DNA of 42,245 nucleotides, from assembly GCA_021413845.1 (NCBI GenBank), contig JAIOPP010000082.1, positions 1 to 42,245 of the forward strand, read 5' to 3'. Within the stretch, counting starts at the first letter, position 1. Each line of letters opens with the position of its first letter. The stretch is from Planctomycetia bacterium (GTDB taxonomy: Bacteria > Planctomycetota > Planctomycetia > Pirellulales > PNKZ01). The notes below the pieces were generated by a model. It did no database searches. It had not been told where the DNA came from and saw only the letters and a list, made by a program, of their open reading frames with translations. Below, piece after piece: positions 10,170-17,998 of the stretch. The position numbers were made by a program, and so were the translations under genes.

Positions 10170-12665
10170 GTGCCAATGCTTTCGAGATTATCGTCTTCGC
10201 GACCATGGCATTCGCCCGCTTGCGATGCGCCGCGCAATCGCCGAGTCGAAAGCTCCCGCGCGGTTTTATTCCCGCACTGTTTATTCTCGCTCTGGGCAGG
10301 GAGCGTGCTTGCTCTCTGTTCGCTCTCCGGTTGCGGCTGGTTGCAGAGGCCGGTCGAGATCGTCGCCGATCGCTTCGGCCCGAAGCCGGAAGTCGCCCAG
10401 GCCGAAATGGGAACGACTCCCGCCGATGCGGAGCTGTTGGGAAAGAGCGAATGGGTGCTCGCGGCCCCCGATCCGCGGCGGCTGCAAGATCCCACGTTGC
10501 CGCGCTACGTGAATCCCGTGCTCGAGCCGATCTTCAACCAACCCGGCCCCGCACGGCTGAACCTGCTGCCGACGCTCGAGCATCCCGAAGCCGTGGTCCG
10601 TGCCAACTCCGCGATCGGCCTGGGGCGATGGGGCGACGGCCGAGCGCTAAAGCCGCTCGTCGAAACGGTCGAGAAAATCGAACTGAAGCTGCCGCAGCGC
10701 GAGGCCGCGGCCGAGACGCTCGGCTGGCTCACGAAGCCTTCTCCGGTGCCGACGCTGCGCAACCTTCTCGATCGCTTCGGCCGTTGCGATCCGTCGAACA
10801 TCGCGAACTACTCGCCGGAGCTGCATGCCGCGTTGATCCGCGCGCTGGGGCGGCATGTCGATGCCGCGACCGATCCGCGGTTCGACGAAGCGGTTCGCGC
10901 GCCAAGCCTGGGCGCGCGGCAAGAAGCGCTCGCCGCGTGGTCGCGAACCTCGCAGGCCGAGTTGTCGCCCGGCGTCGTCGACTTGCGCGCCGATCCCAAT
11001 CCGCAAGTTCGCGCCGCGGCGATCGGCATGCTGCTCGCCAAGCGTCATCCCCGCGCGCTCGAGTTCGCGCGCAACGCGATCCAAGACTTCGATTCCGACG
11101 TACGCCTCGCGGCGGTCGTCGGCCTCGGGCACCACGGCGGTCCCGACGCCGTGCTGGCGCTCGAACGCGTGTTGCTGCACGAAGGGGAAGTGCTCCGCGC
11201 CGAAGCGGTCTTCGCGCTGAACGATCTCGGCGCCTACGACAAAGTATTCGGAGCTGCCGGCGATAAGGCGTGGCGCGTGCGGCGCAGCGTCGCTCACTGT
11301 CTGACGAAACATCCGGACGCTCAAGGAATGGCGCTGGCCCGTCGCTACTTGGCCGACGATAGCGGCGAAGTTCGCAAGGCCGCGGTCGGCGCCATGGAGC
11401 CGTGGCCGTCGACGCTCGCCGGGCCCGTCTTGCTCTCGGCGATGCGCGAGCCGACGTATGAAACTCGTCGACTCGCCGGCGAACAACTCGCGAGGCGCTG
11501 GCCGCGCGCTCAAGGCTTTACGCCGGATCTGCCGGCCGACCGGCGCGAGGCGTTCGTCCTCGAATTAGAAGACGCTTGGGACGTCGAGTTCGGCGTCACG
11601 AATCACGCCGCGCTCCTCACCGCCTCTCAAGGCCCGGCTCCGTCGATGGCATTGGCGCTCACGCCGCAACGGCTCGACCAATTGCAACGTGCGGTGGAAG
11701 AACTCAACCGCGCGGCGGGCTCCGCTTCCGGCGGCTCTTCGTCGAGGGCCTTAGCGACGTTGGAAACATTCGGCACCGACTTGGTCGATGCGCTGGAGCG
11801 GCTGCTGCTCGAGCGCGAAGTGTTGATTCCGGACGCCGTCTATCGCCAGGTGCTGCCTACGAAGGGTCCGGCGTTCGCGGCCGTCGATGCGCTGGCAACG
11901 CCCGAAATCAACGACCGACGACAAGCGGCGGATCGCCTCGCAGCCTTAGCCGAAGAGAATCCGCTCCGGCCGCTGATCGTCGCGCGCATCGCGCAGCTCG
12001 GCCGGCAAGAGCCCGACGGCTTGGTGTCGCGCGGTCTGTTCGCAGCCGTTGCTGCCGACGTGAGCGGGCAATCGAGCGAACTCGCGCTGGCCGGCATGTC
12101 GCATCTTTCACCCGAGGTGCGCCGGATGGCGTGCGAACATTTCGGCAAACACCCCGACGCCCGCTATGCCGCGCCGCTGCTCGCCGCGCTCTCCGATCCG
12201 CATGTCGGCGTCGTCCTCTCGGCCGTGAAGGCGTTGGGGCATCCCGGGCTCGTCGTCGATCCCGCGCCGGTCGAGCGGCTGCTGACTTCGCGCGATACCA
12301 ACCTACGCTTCGAGAGTGCTCGCACGTTGTACGTCAACCACACGACCGGCGGCGCAGCGGCCTTCGAGCGACTGGCACACGATGCCGACCCGGAGCTGCG
12401 CCGGCGTTCGGCATCGTTCATGGGCGAATCCGGCGACCGAGTCTTTCTGCCGACGCTCATCTCGCTACTCGAAGACGGCTCGCTCGGCGTTCGCAAAACG
12501 ACGGTCGACGCCTTGGTCGCACTCGTAGGCACCGACGTTACGCGACGCCCCGACGAACCGCTGCCGGCTCTCTCGGAACGAGCGATCCGTTGGCGCGCTT
12601 GGTACGAGCAGCAACGGGCCCGCGAGCCTGGGCCGCTCGAAAAAGGGGGGACGGTCATTCGCTGA
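10170..12665 (+). CDS. Large HEAT-repeat lipoprotein
   Basis: The 831-residue protein has a lipoprotein-type export signal (LFSLWAGSVLALCSLSGC, lipobox LSGC) after a longer basic N-terminus. It is then built almost entirely from HEAT repeats of about 30 residues, such as HPEAVVRANSAIGLGRWGD, DFDSDVRLAAVVGLGHHGGP, DSGEVRKAAVGAMEPWPS and DGSLGVRKTTVDALVALVG. The GTG at 10170 is chosen because AAAGGAG (10155-10161) lies 8 bases before it; the ATG at 10176 would give 14. HEAT solenoids are protein-binding scaffolds, so an envelope scaffold role is the natural inference. There is no haem or catalytic motif, unlike many planctomycete HEAT proteins. It probably shares an operon with the secreted protein upstream. 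Confidence 0.82.
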   Translation: MPMLSRLSSSRPWHSPACDAPRNRRVESSRAVLFPHCLFSLWAGSVLALCSLSGCGWLQRPVEIVADRFGPKPEVAQAEMGTTPADAELLGKSEWVLAAPDPRRLQDPTLPRYVNPVLEPIFNQPGPARLNLLPTLEHPEAVVRANSAIGLGRWGDGRALKPLVETVEKIELKLPQREAAAETLGWLTKPSPVPTLRNLLDRFGRCDPSNIANYSPELHAALIRALGRHVDAATDPRFDEAVRAPSLGARQEALAAWSRTSQAELSPGVVDLRADPNPQVRAAAIGMLLAKRHPRALEFARNAIQDFDSDVRLAAVVGLGHHGGPDAVLALERVLLHEGEVLRAEAVFALNDLGAYDKVFGAAGDKAWRVRRSVAHCLTKHPDAQGMALARRYLADDSGEVRKAAVGAMEPWPSTLAGPVLLSAMREPTYETRRLAGEQLARRWPRAQGFTPDLPADRREAFVLELEDAWDVEFGVTNHAALLTASQGPAPSMALALTPQRLDQLQRAVEELNRAAGSASGGSSSRALATLETFGTDLVDALERLLLEREVLIPDAVYRQVLPTKGPAFAAVDALATPEINDRRQAADRLAALAEENPLRPLIVARIAQLGRQEPDGLVSRGLFAAVAADVSGQSSELALAGMSHLSPEVRRMACEHFGKHPDARYAAPLLAALSDPHVGVVLSAVKALGHPGLVVDPAPVERLLTSRDTNLRFESARTLYVNHTTGGAAAFERLAHDADPELRRRSASFMGESGDRVFLPTLISLLEDGSLGVRKTTVDALVALVGTDVTRRPDEPLPALSERAIRWRAWYEQQRAREPGPLEKGGTVIR

Positions 12666-13041
12666 CCTTTCGGTAAGGTCGAGCGGGGCCGCTTGGCAAT
12701 TGCCGCGAGCGGCAACCTCTTACAGGCTTAGGCTTTGTAAGGTTTCCGTGAAAGGCTGCGGGTTCACGGTAACACCCATTTGACGACCCTCGACCGCTCC
12801 CCTAAACTCGACAGGTTCGTGGCCGTAGCGACGGCGGGCCGGAGCGCCGGCAGCCTCGCCGACGGCGCACCTCGAGCACGATTTCGCCCCCTAGCGAACA
12901 CGTTGCCCATCGCGGCCGACATCCCGCCGATTGCCGGCGGGGCAGGGGAGAGCCGAAGGGTTAGTGGTATGTCGTGCGGGTTGATGAACGCGCGGTTGAT
13001 GAATAAGAGCAGCCTACTTACGGGAAACTATAGGATCCATC
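12666..13041. other. Intergenic region before transketolase
   Basis: No gene is credible; the open frame across it has low-complexity translation. It contains the hairpin at 12742-12773, a 10-base direct repeat GGTTGATGAA at 12979-12988 and 12994-13003 (15-base period), and an AGGA ribosome binding site a few bases before the transketolase ATG. The promoter of transketolase presumably lies here, but no clear hexamers stand out. Confidence 0.55.
12742..12773 (+). repeat. Inverted repeat after the HEAT lipoprotein gene
   Basis: CCGTGAA (12746-12752) pairs with TTCACGG (12763-12769). After one T/T mismatch the stem continues with GTT (12742-12744) and AAC (12771-12773); the loop is 10 bases. 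There is no T-run, so it could be a factor-dependent terminator structure or an operator for transketolase. Confidence 0.4.
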
Positions 13042-15177
13042 ATGTCGATTGAAGAAACGTCGTCCGCCGTCACCTCCGACGAAACCTCGCCGACCGTCGC
13101 GCCCAACTCCGCGGTGCCGCACGAAGTCGCCGCCGCCATGGGGATCGAGCACCTGGCGATCAACACGATCCGCACCCTTTCGATGGACGCCGTTCAGGCC
13201 GCCAATAGCGGCCACCCGGGCACGCCGATGGCGCTCGCTCCGGTTGCTTACACCGTCTGGCAACAGTTCCTCCGCTACGACCCGGCCGATCCGACGTGGG
13301 CCGCGCGCGATCGCTTCGTGCTCTCGTGCGGACACGCCTCGATGCTGCTCTACAGCTTATTGCATCTCGCCGAAGTGAAGCAGTGCGACCACTACGGCGA
13401 TGTGATCGACGAGCCAGCCGTGCCGATCGAGCACATCAAGAAGTTCCGTCAATTGCATAGCCGTTGCCCGGGCCATCCGGAGTTCGGCGAGACGGGCGGT
13501 GTCGAAACGACGACCGGGCCGCTCGGGCAAGGTTGCGGCAACAGCGTCGGCATGGCGATTGCGCAGAAGTGGCTCGCCGCGCGCTACAACAAGCCCGGCT
13601 TCGAGCTATTCAACGGCAAAACGTACGTCATCTGCAGCGACGGCGACTTAATGGAAGGGGTCGCCAGCGAAGCGGCTTCGATCGCCGGACACCTTAAGCT
13701 CTCGAACCTCGTCTGGTTGTACGACGACAACAAGATCACGATCGAAGGGGACACGAGCCTCGCCTTCACCGAGAACGTCGGCCTGCGCTTCAAGGGCTAC
13801 GGTTGGAACGTGCTGCATGTGGAGGACGCCAACGAAGTCGCCGCAATCCAGAAGACGCTCAAGCGTTTCAACCAGACGAAGACCGGCCCGACGCTGATCA
13901 TCGTGAAGAGCCGCATCGGCTACGGTTCGCCGAATAAGGCCGGCTCGCACAAGGCCCACGGTGAACCTCTCGGTGCCGACGAAATCAAGCTCACCAAAGC
14001 GTTCTACGAATGGACGCAGCCCGATTTCGCCGTGCCGCCGGAAGTGTACGAACACTTCCGCGAAGGAGTCGGCGCGCGAGGCGCGAAGCTGCACAAAGCT
14101 TGGAAGAGCAAGTTCAAGAAATACGCGAAAGAGTTTCCGAAAGAAGCCGATGAGCTCACGAAGATGCATCAACACGAGCTTCCGGCCGACTGGGAAGCGG
14201 CCCTGCCGACCTTCCCGGCCGATGCCAAGGGAATGGCGAGCCGTGCGTCGTCGGGTAAGGTGCTCAATGCCGTCGCCGCGAGGATTCCCTGGTTGATCGG
14301 CGGCTCGGCCGACTTGGCTCCTTCGACTCTCACGTTCCTCAACGCGGAAGGTTCCGGCGAGTTCGAGCCCGAAAGTTACGGCGGCCGCAACTTCCATTGG
14401 GGCATTCGCGAACACGGCATGGCCGCGGCGCTCAACGGCATGTCCCTCTCCGGGGTTCGGGCCTATGGGGCGACGTTCTTCGTCTTCACCGACTACATGC
14501 GCCCGTCGATGCGGCTCAGCGCGATCATGAAACAGCCGGTGCTTTACATCCTTACGCACGACTCGATCGGCCTCGGCGAAGACGGCCCGACGCATCAAGC
14601 GGTCGAGCATCTGGCTTCGCTGCGCGCGATGCCGGGCATGGTCGTGATCCGGCCGGGAGACGCCAACGAAGTCGCCGAAGCCTATCGCTCGGCGATGAAG
14701 TTGAAAGATAAGCCGGTCGCGCTCGTCCTCTCGCGGCAGAACCTGCCGACCTTGGATCGGGCGAAGTACGCAGCCGCTTCCGGTGCGGCCCGCGGCGGCT
14801 ATGTGCTCGCCGGCGGCGACGCGAAGCCGCAAGTGATTCTCATGGCGACCGGTAGCGAATTGCAATTCGTCGTCGCAGCTTACGAAACGTTGACGGCCAA
14901 GGGGATCAAGGCCCGCGTCGTCAGCATTCCGTCGTGGGAGATCTTCGACGAGCAAGACGCGGTGTATCGCGAGAGCGTCTTGCCGTCCGACGTGACGGCC
15001 CGCGTGGCTTGCGAAGCAGGAGTCGAGATGGGCTGGAATCGTTACCTCGGCGAGAAGGGCAAATTCGTCGGCATGAGCAGCTTCGGCGCCAGCGCTCCGG
15101 CCCCGCAACTGTATAAGCAGTTCGCCATCACGCCGGAGCATGTCGTCGAGGAAGCACTCCAGCTGATCGGCGGCTAA
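13042..15177 (+). CDS. tkt: Transketolase
   Basis: The 711-residue thiamine-diphosphate enzyme transfers two-carbon ketol units in the non-oxidative pentose phosphate pathway. It has the full transketolase pattern: NTIRTLSMDAVQAANSGHPG near the N-terminus, HASMLLYSLLH, GPLGQGCGNSVGMAIA, the diphosphate/metal-binding motif SDGDLMEG (D200-G201-D202), YDDNKITIEGDT, GGSADLAPS, the central IREHGMAAALNGM with catalytic glutamate at about 457, DSIGLGEDGPTHQAVEHLA, and a C-terminal domain with SIPSWEIFDEQ. It has about 30 extra serine/threonine-rich residues before the usual start, so the true start may be internal (for example the Met before GIEHLAINTI), although AGGA supports the ATG at 13042. The CPXCG gene follows after 4 bases. 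Confidence 0.97.
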   Translation: MSIEETSSAVTSDETSPTVAPNSAVPHEVAAAMGIEHLAINTIRTLSMDAVQAANSGHPGTPMALAPVAYTVWQQFLRYDPADPTWAARDRFVLSCGHASMLLYSLLHLAEVKQCDHYGDVIDEPAVPIEHIKKFRQLHSRCPGHPEFGETGGVETTTGPLGQGCGNSVGMAIAQKWLAARYNKPGFELFNGKTYVICSDGDLMEGVASEAASIAGHLKLSNLVWLYDDNKITIEGDTSLAFTENVGLRFKGYGWNVLHVEDANEVAAIQKTLKRFNQTKTGPTLIIVKSRIGYGSPNKAGSHKAHGEPLGADEIKLTKAFYEWTQPDFAVPPEVYEHFREGVGARGAKLHKAWKSKFKKYAKEFPKEADELTKMHQHELPADWEAALPTFPADAKGMASRASSGKVLNAVAARIPWLIGGSADLAPSTLTFLNAEGSGEFEPESYGGRNFHWGIREHGMAAALNGMSLSGVRAYGATFFVFTDYMRPSMRLSAIMKQPVLYILTHDSIGLGEDGPTHQAVEHLASLRAMPGMVVIRPGDANEVAEAYRSAMKLKDKPVALVLSRQNLPTLDRAKYAAASGAARGGYVLAGGDAKPQVILMATGSELQFVVAAYETLTAKGIKARVVSIPSWEIFDEQDAVYRESVLPSDVTARVACEAGVEMGWNRYLGEKGKFVGMSSFGASAPAPQLYKQFAITPEHVVEEALQLIGG

Positions 15178-15181
15178 GGCG

Positions 15182-15409
15182 ATGGCCGCGAAGAAACGCC
15201 GCAAGCGGAAGTTGCATCAGCCGTCGGTCGCCGAAGAGGCGAGCTACGTTTGCGACGCTTGCGGCGAGGAGATCGTGGTGCCGGTCGACATCTCGGCCGG
15301 CGAGAGCCAGGAGTATGTCGAAGACTGCCCGGTCTGCTGCCGCCCGAACGTCATTCACGTCGAGTTCCACGACGACGGGGAAGTGCGCGTGTGGGGCGAA
15401 GCGGAATAG
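15182..15409 (+). CDS. CPXCG-motif cysteine-rich protein
   Basis: The 75-residue protein has a very basic N-terminus (AAKKRRKRKLHQP) and two metal-binding-like pairs: CDAC in YVCDACGEEIVVPVDISAG and CPVC in DCPVCCRPNVIHVEF. This is the pattern of the small CPXCG family, likely zinc ribbons of unknown function. The start is 4 bases after the transketolase stop, and TAAGG overlapping that stop may act as its ribosome binding site, so translation is probably coupled. The basic tail suggests nucleic-acid or ribosome contact (inference). Confidence 0.8.
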   Translation: MAAKKRRKRKLHQPSVAEEASYVCDACGEEIVVPVDISAGESQEYVEDCPVCCRPNVIHVEFHDDGEVRVWGEAE

Positions 15410-15532
15410 TCCTTGCATCACGGCATCATGTTGCGATAGCACGATGCTGCTACCACTGAAACTCATCTTGCAGGACTTGGGTAACCGAAATATCTCTTAG
15501 ATCGTGCGGTCATCGAATCCGAGAATAAGCGT

Positions 15533-15712
15533 ATGAGTACAGTTCCAGATCGTGATAAGCCCGACCTGAAAGCCGTTTTCGACGCTGTTGCCGAAGGTAA
15601 GAAGCCGGATCCTGAATTGGTGAAACGGATTCGCGAGCGGTCGGCGGCGCGTCGTCGAAAGTTCGACTACGAGATCTCTCTCGAACTATTACGCGCTGCT
15701 CGCGAAGAATGA
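15533..15712 (+). CDS. Small antitoxin-like protein of a PIN-toxin pair
   Basis: The 59-residue, strongly charged protein contains ELVKRIRERSAARRRKFDYE and a C-terminal helix ending LELLRAAREE. Its stop overlaps the start of the PIN toxin gene as ATGA (15709-15712), the usual antitoxin-toxin layout. I do not see a clear ribbon-helix-helix, AbrB or Phd motif. The middle resembles the short segment in other PIN-associated antitoxins that occupies the toxin active site. Assignment as antitoxin rests on position, size and charge. Confidence 0.7.
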   Translation: MSTVPDRDKPDLKAVFDAVAEGKKPDPELVKRIRERSAARRRKFDYEISLELLRAAREE

Positions 15713-16158
15713 AGTACGTGCTCGATGCTTCGGTGGCTCTGAAGTGGGTGCTCGACGAGCCCCACGTCGAACGAGCATTGCTGCTCCGCGAAGAATATGA
15801 AATCCACCGGTCGATCGAATTGATCGCTCCGGATATTTTCTCCATCGAGATCGCTCACGTGCTCTCGAAAGGGTACCGGCAGGGCAAGTTCTCCGCAGAC
15901 GAGGCGGACGACTATTTGGCCGATCTGACGACAAGCGCTCCGGTGCTAATGTCGTCGCAAACTTTGCTGCCGCGAGCGTTCCGGATTTCTCAGGAAACGC
16001 GAACCGGCATCTATGATGCGCTCTATCTCGCGTTGGGAGAAGCGGAACGAGTGCAAGTCGTGACTGCCGACGAACGGATGGCAAAACTCCCGTTCGACGT
16101 CGTGTTCATCGATGACTTTCCGCTTTCGGGCACGGACCCACGGCGCATCCCGAGATAG
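15709..16158 (+). CDS. PIN-domain toxin (VapC-like ribonuclease)
   Basis: The 149-residue protein has the PIN-domain acidic set: D6 (YVLDASVALKW), E47 (FSIEIAHVL), D103 (IYDALYLALGE) and D121 (VTADERM), which would bind Mg2+/Mn2+ for RNA cleavage. Length and order fit VapC-type toxins. It is coupled to the small upstream gene through an ATGA overlap, so the pair is a type II toxin-antitoxin module. All expected acidic residues are present, so it is likely active. The RNA target cannot be predicted. Confidence 0.88.
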   Translation: MKYVLDASVALKWVLDEPHVERALLLREEYEIHRSIELIAPDIFSIEIAHVLSKGYRQGKFSADEADDYLADLTTSAPVLMSSQTLLPRAFRISQETRTGIYDALYLALGEAERVQVVTADERMAKLPFDVVFIDDFPLSGTDPRRIPR

Positions 16159-16186
16159 GAGTGCGTCACATCTGCGCAATCGATCG

Positions 16187-17707
16187 CTACTGCGACAACT
16201 TCGCCAGCAACTCTTTTAGCGTGGCGAGGCTCACCGGCTTCACCAAGTGGTGATCGAAGCCCGAGCGGCGCGACATTTCCAGATCTTCTTCTTGCCCGTA
16301 GCCGGTCATCGCGATGAGCCGGGTCGCCGCGTTCTCGGGATGTTGCCTGAGGCGCTGCGCCACTTGATATCCATCGAGCCCCGGCAGGCCGATGTCGAGC
16401 AATAGGGCGTCGGGCTTCCGCACGTCGACGGCTCGCAAAGCCGCCGGGCCGTCGTGAACGATTTCGACCGCATGCCCGAGCTTGCGCAACAACATGCCGA
16501 GCGTGAGCGCGGTGTCGACGTTATCTTCGGCCAGTAACAGCTGCAAGCCTTTGCGCGGCTCCGGAACGGCTGCCTGAGGTGCCGGCGGAAGCACGACCGC
16601 CGTTTCGGCGACGACCGGCAAGCGTACGATGAACTCGCTACCGTGCCCGACCCCTTCGCTGCGGGCTTCGACCTTGCCGCCGTGCATCTCGACGAGTCGC
16701 TTGACCAACGTGAGCCCGATGCCGAGCCCACCTTGCGCGCGCTCCAACGAGTTGTCGGCCTGGATGAAGAGATCGAAAATGCGCGGCAGCATTTCCGACA
16801 TGATACCGGTCCCCGTATCGCGAATGCTCACGATCGCTTCGTTTCCTTGGCGCTCGACGGCCAGCGTAATCTTCCCTCCCGGTTCCGTGTACTTAACGGC
16901 GTTGTTCAGCAAATTGCAAAAGACTTGTTCCAGTCGACTCCCGTCGGCCTCGAGCCAAATCGCGGCCGTCGACATGGCGATGGAGAACGCGTGACGCCGT
17001 TCTTCGAACTTCGGCGCAATCGTTTCAGCGGCTCGCTCGACGACGTCCTGCAACCGTACGCGGCCGATGCGGAGTTGGATCTTGCCGGCGCTCATGCGCG
17101 AGGCGTCGGAGAGATCGCTCACCATCCGTTCGAGCCCGTCGACTTGGCGCTCGATGATCTGCACGGTCTCGGGAGGGTTGCCGCCGTGCTCGAGCTTGAT
17201 CAACTGCACGGCATTCGCGATCGCCGCGAGCGGGTTGCGCAACTCGTGCGCGAGCATCGCGAGAAATTCATCTTTGCGTTGGTTCTGTTCGGCCATCCGT
17301 TCTTCGGTTCGCTTGCGCTCAGTGATGTCGCGGAGCACTTTCGCGAAGCCGCGGAGCTTGCCGGCGTCGTCCCAGAGCGGAGTGACTACGCCGCTCGCCC
17401 AGAAGCGGGAACCATCTTTGCGCACATGCCAGCGCTCGTCTTCGGCCCGGCCTTTCTCCTTGGCGGTCGCGAGCTCGAACTCCGGCTGCTCGGAAGCGGA
17501 ATCGTTCGGCGTGAAGATTTGGCAAAAGTTGTGGCCGAGGATCTCTTCTTCCTTGTAACCCAAGATGCGCTCGGCACCGAGATTCCAAGTGATGATCTTG
17601 CCGGTCTCGTCGAGCATGAAAATGGCGAAATCCTGGACCGTGTCCATGAGGATCTGCCAGCGTTCTTGATCCGACCATTGCTCGGCGTTGCCCGGCCTCG
17701 TACCCAT
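16187..17707 (-). CDS. Hybrid histidine kinase (PAS - HisKA - HATPase - receiver)
   Basis: The 506-residue cytoplasmic sensor has no membrane segments. A PAS/PAC domain (about 15-130) includes FAIFMLDETGKIITWNLGAE and FAKVLRDITERK. The dimerisation domain has EFLAMLAHELRNPLAA with phospho-accepting H154. The ATPase domain has the N box (VFCNLLNNAVKYTEPGG), RDTGTGI and GGLGIGLTLVKRLVEMHGG. The C-terminal receiver (about 385-506) has LLAEDNVDT, phospho-acceptor D438 in LLLDIGLPGLDGY, and VKPV. The start at 17707 is preceded by GAGG. The frame stays open far upstream, but that part lies antisense to the dehydrogenase gene and is not coding. A cognate output protein is not obvious; the winged-helix gene at 21168-21869 lacks a canonical receiver. 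Confidence 0.93.
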   Translation of the reverse strand: MGTRPGNAEQWSDQERWQILMDTVQDFAIFMLDETGKIITWNLGAERILGYKEEEILGHNFCQIFTPNDSASEQPEFELATAKEKGRAEDERWHVRKDGSRFWASGVVTPLWDDAGKLRGFAKVLRDITERKRTEERMAEQNQRKDEFLAMLAHELRNPLAAIANAVQLIKLEHGGNPPETVQIIERQVDGLERMVSDLSDASRMSAGKIQLRIGRVRLQDVVERAAETIAPKFEERRHAFSIAMSTAAIWLEADGSRLEQVFCNLLNNAVKYTEPGGKITLAVERQGNEAIVSIRDTGTGIMSEMLPRIFDLFIQADNSLERAQGGLGIGLTLVKRLVEMHGGKVEARSEGVGHGSEFIVRLPVVAETAVVLPPAPQAAVPEPRKGLQLLLAEDNVDTALTLGMLLRKLGHAVEIVHDGPAALRAVDVRKPDALLLDIGLPGLDGYQVAQRLRQHPENAATRLIAMTGYGQEEDLEMSRRSGFDHHLVKPVSLATLKELLAKLSQ

Positions 17708-17998
17708 GTTGCCTCGAAGCGAAAAGAGTAGCTCGACAAATCGATTTTCGATTATAGATGAATGGGGTACGGAGCAAGAGGCGCAGCCCCGATCGCCGAT
17801 GATTTGCGGGGAATTCCTTTCGCTTTCGTGTTTCGCACCCCGACCGACGGACAGTTGCTTGGCAGTAAATAGGCTACGTGCCGCCACCTTCGGGCAGCAC
17901 GCGACGTTCTTCGAACGCCTCGGGAGCGACTCTTGCGAAACGAACGCTCGGCGACGACGATAACGGTTCTTCTGCGCCTGTCCGTAAGGAGTTTCCCG

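Noticed and set aside
12780-13052. 90-codon open frame before transketolase
   Set aside because: Low-complexity translation, no start signal, and it overlaps the transketolase start.
13648-15204. 518-codon open frame on the minus strand
   Set aside because: It is antisense to transketolase, whose motifs are complete; the translation is Arg/His-rich, as expected from high-GC reverse frames.
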